Assembly (NCBI GenBank): GCA_041584475.1
Contig: JBFHDX010000070.1
Location: 1-19,914, forward strand
Source: JBFHDX01 sp041584475
GTDB taxonomy: Bacteria > Pseudomonadota > Alphaproteobacteria > UBA8366 > JADFVY01
DNA length: 19,914 nucleotides
Direction of reading: 5' to 3'
Shown: piece by piece, positions 17,869 through 19,914 of the stretch
Numbering within the stretch: the first letter of the stretch is position 1
How the letters are laid out: each line of letters starts with the position of its first letter
Translations under genes and position numbers: made by a program
Notes under the pieces: model-generated
The model's database searches: none
What the model was told of the DNA's origin: nothing
Seen by the model: only the letters and a program-made list of their open reading frames with translations

Positions 17869-18848
17869 GCCGCTGCTCCCTCGTTCCAGGCGGGCGCGTC
17901 GGTGCGCTCGGCGGCGCGCAGGCGGGCCGAGCGGGCGCGCGGGTTGGCCGCGACCTCGGCCTCGCCCGGCCGGGCGAGGCCGCCGTCGAGGAGGCGGAAG
18001 GTCGGCGCGCGGCCTTCCTCCTGCGCCGCGGGGAGGTGGCGCGACGCGCGCGGGGCGAGGCCGGCCCGCGCCCGGAGGAAGGCCTTGACGCGCCTGTCTT
18101 CGAGCGAATGGAAGGCGACCACGGCGAGACGGCCGCCCGGGGCCAGCACCGCCTCGGCGGCGGCGAGGCCGCGGTCGAGTTCGCCGAGCTCGTCGTTGAC
18201 GTGGATGCGCAGCGCCTGGAACGTGCGCGTCGCCGGGTCGATGCCGTCGCGCGATTTCGGCACCGCGCCGCGCACGATCTCGGCCAGCGCCAGCGTGCGC
18301 GTGATCGGCGCCGCCCGGCGCGCGGCGACGATGGCGCGGGCGACGCGCCGGGCGTGGCGCTCCTCGCCGAAGCTGCGGATGATGCGGGCGAGCTCGTCCT
18401 CGGGGAGTTCGTTGACCGCGTCGGCGGCGCTGGCGCCGGCCGCCTCCATGCGCATGTCGAGCGGCCCGTCGGCGCGGAACGAGAAGCCGCGCGCCGGCTC
18501 GTCGAGCTGCGGCGACGAGACGCCGAGGTCGAGCGCGACGCCGTCGACGAGGCTGACGCCGCGCTCGCGCAGCAGCGCCCGCAGCTCGCCGAAGCGGCCG
18601 TGGATCAGGCGCAGCCGACCGGCATAGCCGGCCGCCATGGTCTCTCCGCGGCGGATTGCATCGGGGTCACGGTCTACCGCCCAGACCACGCAATCCGCCG
18701 CGTCGAGAATCGCCCGGCTGTATCCGCCGGCGCCGAAGGTGCCGTCCACGTAGGTCCCGTCGTTGCGGGGGGACAGCACCGCCAGCACCTCGGTCAGCAT
18801 CACCGGGCGGTGGGCATCTCCAGGGGTCGTCGCGTCGCGCGCCGTCAT
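17865..18848 (-). CDS. rsmH: 16S rRNA (cytosine(1402)-N(4))-methyltransferase
   Basis: RsmH (formerly MraW) is the SAM-dependent enzyme that N4-methylates C1402 of 16S rRNA in the decoding centre. The 327-residue product has HRPVMLTEVL near the N terminus, the SAM-binding TYVDGTFGAGGYSRAIL (32-48), and LDLGVSSPQLDEPARGFSF followed by GPLDMRM. It also has the family motifs ALRIHVNDELGELDRGL and VAFHSLEDRRVKAFLR. The ATG at 18848 overlaps the mraZ stop as ATGA and fits the usual N terminus; longer open frame upstream lies inside mraZ. Its 3' end overlaps ftsL by 4 nt. It has no direct wall role, but its place between mraZ and ftsL is nearly universal. Confidence 0.97.
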   Translation of the reverse strand: MTARDATTPGDAHRPVMLTEVLAVLSPRNDGTYVDGTFGAGGYSRAILDAADCVVWAVDRDPDAIRRGETMAAGYAGRLRLIHGRFGELRALLRERGVSLVDGVALDLGVSSPQLDEPARGFSFRADGPLDMRMEAAGASAADAVNELPEDELARIIRSFGEERHARRVARAIVAARRAAPITRTLALAEIVRGAVPKSRDGIDPATRTFQALRIHVNDELGELDRGLAAAEAVLAPGGRLAVVAFHSLEDRRVKAFLRARAGLAPRASRHLPAAQEEGRAPTFRLLDGGLARPGEAEVAANPRARSARLRAAERTDAPAWNEGAAA

Positions 18849-19303
18849 CGCTCGCCCTCCGAGGGGCGCAGCCTCAACGTGCGGCCGCGCGCGCGGGTGC
18901 GGGCCGTCACCGCGTGCGCGGCGAAGGCATCCGGATGCCAGAGCTGGAACCGGCGGCCGCGCCCGACGAAGGTGACGCGGTCGGCGATCCCGGCGAATTC
19001 GGAATGTTCGGCGGGCAGCATGATTCGGCCTTCGCCGTCGAGCGACAGCGGCCGGGCGTCGGCGAGGATGGTGCCGCCGAGATCCTCCTCGGCCTCGGAG
19101 AACAAATCGTAGTCCTCGAGGCTGTCGGCGAGCCGCTCCATGAAGCTGCGGTCGCACGCCTCCAGCGCCGCCAGGCTCGGCGAGCGGTAGACGAAGACGA
19201 GCCGGCCGTCGCCCTCGGGCAGCTGCGCGCGGAAGGTCGCCGGCAGGGACACGCGGCCCTTGCGGTCGACCTTGTTCTCGAATGTGCCGGTGAACAGCGC
19301 CAT
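18845..19303 (-). CDS. mraZ: Transcriptional regulator MraZ
   Basis: MraZ is a ring-forming DNA-binding protein of the AbrB/SpoVT fold that represses its own dcw operon in the species studied. The 152-residue product, the same length as in E. coli, has two tandem copies of the domain. The first carries NKVDRKGRVSLPATFR (10-25) and the second LDGEGRIMLPAEHSEFAGI, the paired D-x-K/E-G-R motifs diagnostic of the family. The ATG at 19303 has AAAGGTGA about 10-17 nt upstream and gives the canonical MALFTGTFENK start. It is the first gene of the run and is preceded by a long leader with three TGGGA repeats that are likely its own operator. The Arg-rich C terminus (RTRARGRTLRLRPSEGER) is more basic than I would expect. 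Confidence 0.97.
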   Translation of the reverse strand: MALFTGTFENKVDRKGRVSLPATFRAQLPEGDGRLVFVYRSPSLAALEACDRSFMERLADSLEDYDLFSEAEEDLGGTILADARPLSLDGEGRIMLPAEHSEFAGIADRVTFVGRGRRFQLWHPDAFAAHAVTARTRARGRTLRLRPSEGER

Positions 19304-19406
19304 CGCCAGCCGTCACCTTTCATCGTCCGTTCTCGCGTCGCCGTCCGTCCCGCTGCGCCGGCGTACCGCGAGGCCACGCAAACGCAAGCGTACCGGCGGC
19401 ATGCCA

Positions 19407-19422
19407 CATCATGCACATGATG
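19407..19422. repeat. Inverted repeat next to the TGGGA array
   Basis: CATCATG (19407-19413) and CATGATG (19416-19422) form a perfect 7-bp inverted repeat with a 2-nt centre. It touches the first TGGGA repeat, sharing its TG. It lies in the mraZ leader if transcription starts near 19426, and could be a protein-binding site for a dimer. The 2-nt centre argues against an RNA hairpin with both full arms. Confidence 0.45.
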
Positions 19423-19445
19423 GGACATCGTGGGATATCATGGGA
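19421..19445 (+). promoter_or_regulatory. Probable MraZ operator: three TGGGA repeats at 10-bp period
   Basis: TGGGA occurs at 19421, 19431 and 19441 with exactly five bases between copies. A further TGGG at 19462 lies about two helical turns on. Three TGGGN repeats spaced by five bases are the known architecture of the MraZ binding site in E. coli. They begin about 118 nt upstream of the mraZ start and overlap the candidate promoter, which fits autorepression. The repeats read TGGGA on the plus strand, so TCCCA in the direction of mraZ transcription. Confidence 0.75.
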
Positions 19446-19461
19446 AAATACCGTTCGTCAA
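19433..19461 (-). promoter_or_regulatory. Candidate promoter of the mraZ operon
   Basis: On the minus strand TTGACG at 19461-19456 is a good -35 element. Seventeen to eighteen bases on, ATATCC or TATCCC (about 19438-19432) would be a weak -10 element. Transcription would then begin near 19426 and give a leader of about 120 nt. The -10 area lies inside the TGGGA repeats. The weak -10 match keeps this a candidate; other AT-rich sequences further upstream could also serve. Confidence 0.35.
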
Positions 19462-19546
19462 TGGGCAGACATAGTATTTCCGTGGTAATTCGAGACGATA
19501 TTTGTTCTCCAGATAGAACTGTTATTTGTGTCTTGCCGTCGAATCG

Positions 19547-19562
19547 GCACAAGGATTTGTGC
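19547..19562. repeat. Dyad GCACAA-N4-TTGTGC upstream of the candidate promoter
   Basis: GCACAA (19547-19552) and TTGTGC (19557-19562) form a perfect inverted repeat around GGAT. The centre is about 95 nt upstream of the candidate -35 element. Its form suits an operator for a dimeric regulator; no T-run follows on either strand, so it is not a terminator. Confidence 0.4.
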
Positions 19563-19576
19563 AAGCTCATGAAATT

Positions 19577-19592
19577 TTAACGATTTCTCAAC
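19577..19592 (+). promoter_or_regulatory. CtrA-like box upstream of mraZ
   Basis: The plus strand reads TTAA, seven bases, then TCAAC, one mismatch from the alphaproteobacterial CtrA consensus TTAA-N7-TTAAC. It lies 115-135 nt upstream of the candidate -35 element. A comparable box lies upstream of lpxC at 493-508. Whether this organism has CtrA is not visible here. Confidence 0.3.
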
Positions 19593-19914
19593 AATGCGTT
19601 CGATTTATGTTCTTACTATGTTCACGGTGAGAAAAAATTTCGAATTGCCGCTTTCGGGACCAAATCGGCAACGAATCGGCACCGGCCGACGCGAGAGCCG
19701 GCCGACGGGCGCGTCGGCTGCCGAAGAGTGCGTCCGCTGCCGGTGGCCGGGCCGGTCTGGACAGCATCTGGCGGCGCCGGCGCACGGCCGATCGTCCGGG
19801 GCCGGGAACCGCCCCGCCTGGTTCCCCCTTGACGAATACAGCCTGTGATTGCAAAAATGGAGCGGGCAGCAACGAACGGGCGCAGGTCAAATCATGCGGT
19901 CCGGCGCCGAACGA

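Larger units (their letters stand above)
19542..19681 (+). repeat. AATCGGCA octamer, three copies
   Basis: AATCGGCA occurs at 19542-19549, 19663-19670 and 19674-19681. The first and third copies are identical over ten bases (GAATCGGCAC), and the second and third are spaced one helical turn apart (11 bp). This may be a regulator binding site or chance; no known motif is recognised. Confidence 0.3.
19304..19914. other. Long non-coding region upstream of mraZ
   Basis: No gene is convincing in these 611 bases. The part from about 19440 to 19660 is AT-rich and contains the candidate promoter, repeats and CtrA-like box listed separately. The part from 19680 to 19914 is GC-rich. It shows a 7-bp hairpin with a 4-nt loop at 19701-19718 and a 7-bp stem (GGGAACC/GGTTCCC) at 19804-19826; neither has a T-run. 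An open frame of about 108 codons enters from the right edge on the minus strand and ends at 19588, but it is Arg-rich and resembles no family. Possible starts of a divergent plus-strand gene at 19857 or 19894 are too close to the edge to judge. I found no sign of RNase P RNA, tRNA or other RNA genes. Confidence 0.6.

Noticed and set aside
19804..19826. GGGAACC/GGTTCCC hairpin as a terminator of an upstream gene
   Set aside because: The 7-bp stem has no T-run on either strand, only CTT on the plus side.
19588..19914. Minus-strand open frame entering from the right edge, possible end of an upstream gene
   Set aside because: About 108 Arg- and Pro-rich codons that run into the AT-rich regulatory zone, with no recognisable family; longer upstream sequence would be needed to support it.
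19680..19914. RNase P RNA or another structured RNA upstream of mraZ
   Set aside because: In some alphaproteobacteria rnpB is near mraZ, so I looked for its conserved core on both strands and did not see it.

Overview
The window is a G+C-rich chromosomal segment, roughly two thirds G+C by eye. It carries a complete, canonical division and cell wall (dcw) cluster, with every gene on the minus strand. In transcription order, from high to low coordinate, the genes are mraZ, rsmH, ftsL, ftsI, murE, murF, mraY, murD, ftsW, murG, murC, murB, ddl, ftsQ, ftsA and ftsZ, followed by the first part of lpxC, which is cut by the left edge. The order, the long FtsZ C-terminal linker, the meso-DAP-type MurE motif (DNPR) and lpxC next to ftsZ point to a Gram-negative alphaproteobacterium. 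A Rhodospirillales-like lineage is my best guess, but this is an inference from style and not a placement.

Layout. Positions 19304-19914 are a long non-coding region upstream of mraZ. Its mraZ-proximal part is AT-rich and holds the likely control region: three perfect TGGGA repeats at a 10-bp period (a probable MraZ operator), a candidate promoter overlapping them, an inverted repeat and a near-consensus CtrA-type box. From 19303 to 2488 fifteen genes follow almost without gaps. Most junctions are 4-nt overlaps (ATGA or GTGA), the others are 1-14-nt overlaps or gaps of 8-13 nt. An 85-nt spacer, the only one in the run, precedes ftsZ, which has its own strong ribosome binding site. A strong intrinsic terminator lies just after ftsZ. 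An AT-rich region of about 270 nt then precedes lpxC, which is probably transcribed from its own promoter.

How the genes work together. MurB, MurC, MurD, MurE, MurF and Ddl build UDP-MurNAc-pentapeptide in the cytoplasm. MraY and MurG make lipid I and lipid II. FtsW (SEDS polymerase) and FtsI (PBP3 transpeptidase) use lipid II for septal wall synthesis. FtsL and FtsQ belong to the divisome core, FtsA anchors FtsZ to the membrane and FtsZ forms the ring. MraZ probably represses the operon, RsmH methylates 16S rRNA, and LpxC commits precursors to lipid A.

I found no previously undescribed system. The genes are standard and appear intact. What deserves a second look is regulatory: the upstream repeat array, the CtrA-like boxes at both ends of the cluster, and a codon-use shift in the 3' part of murD.
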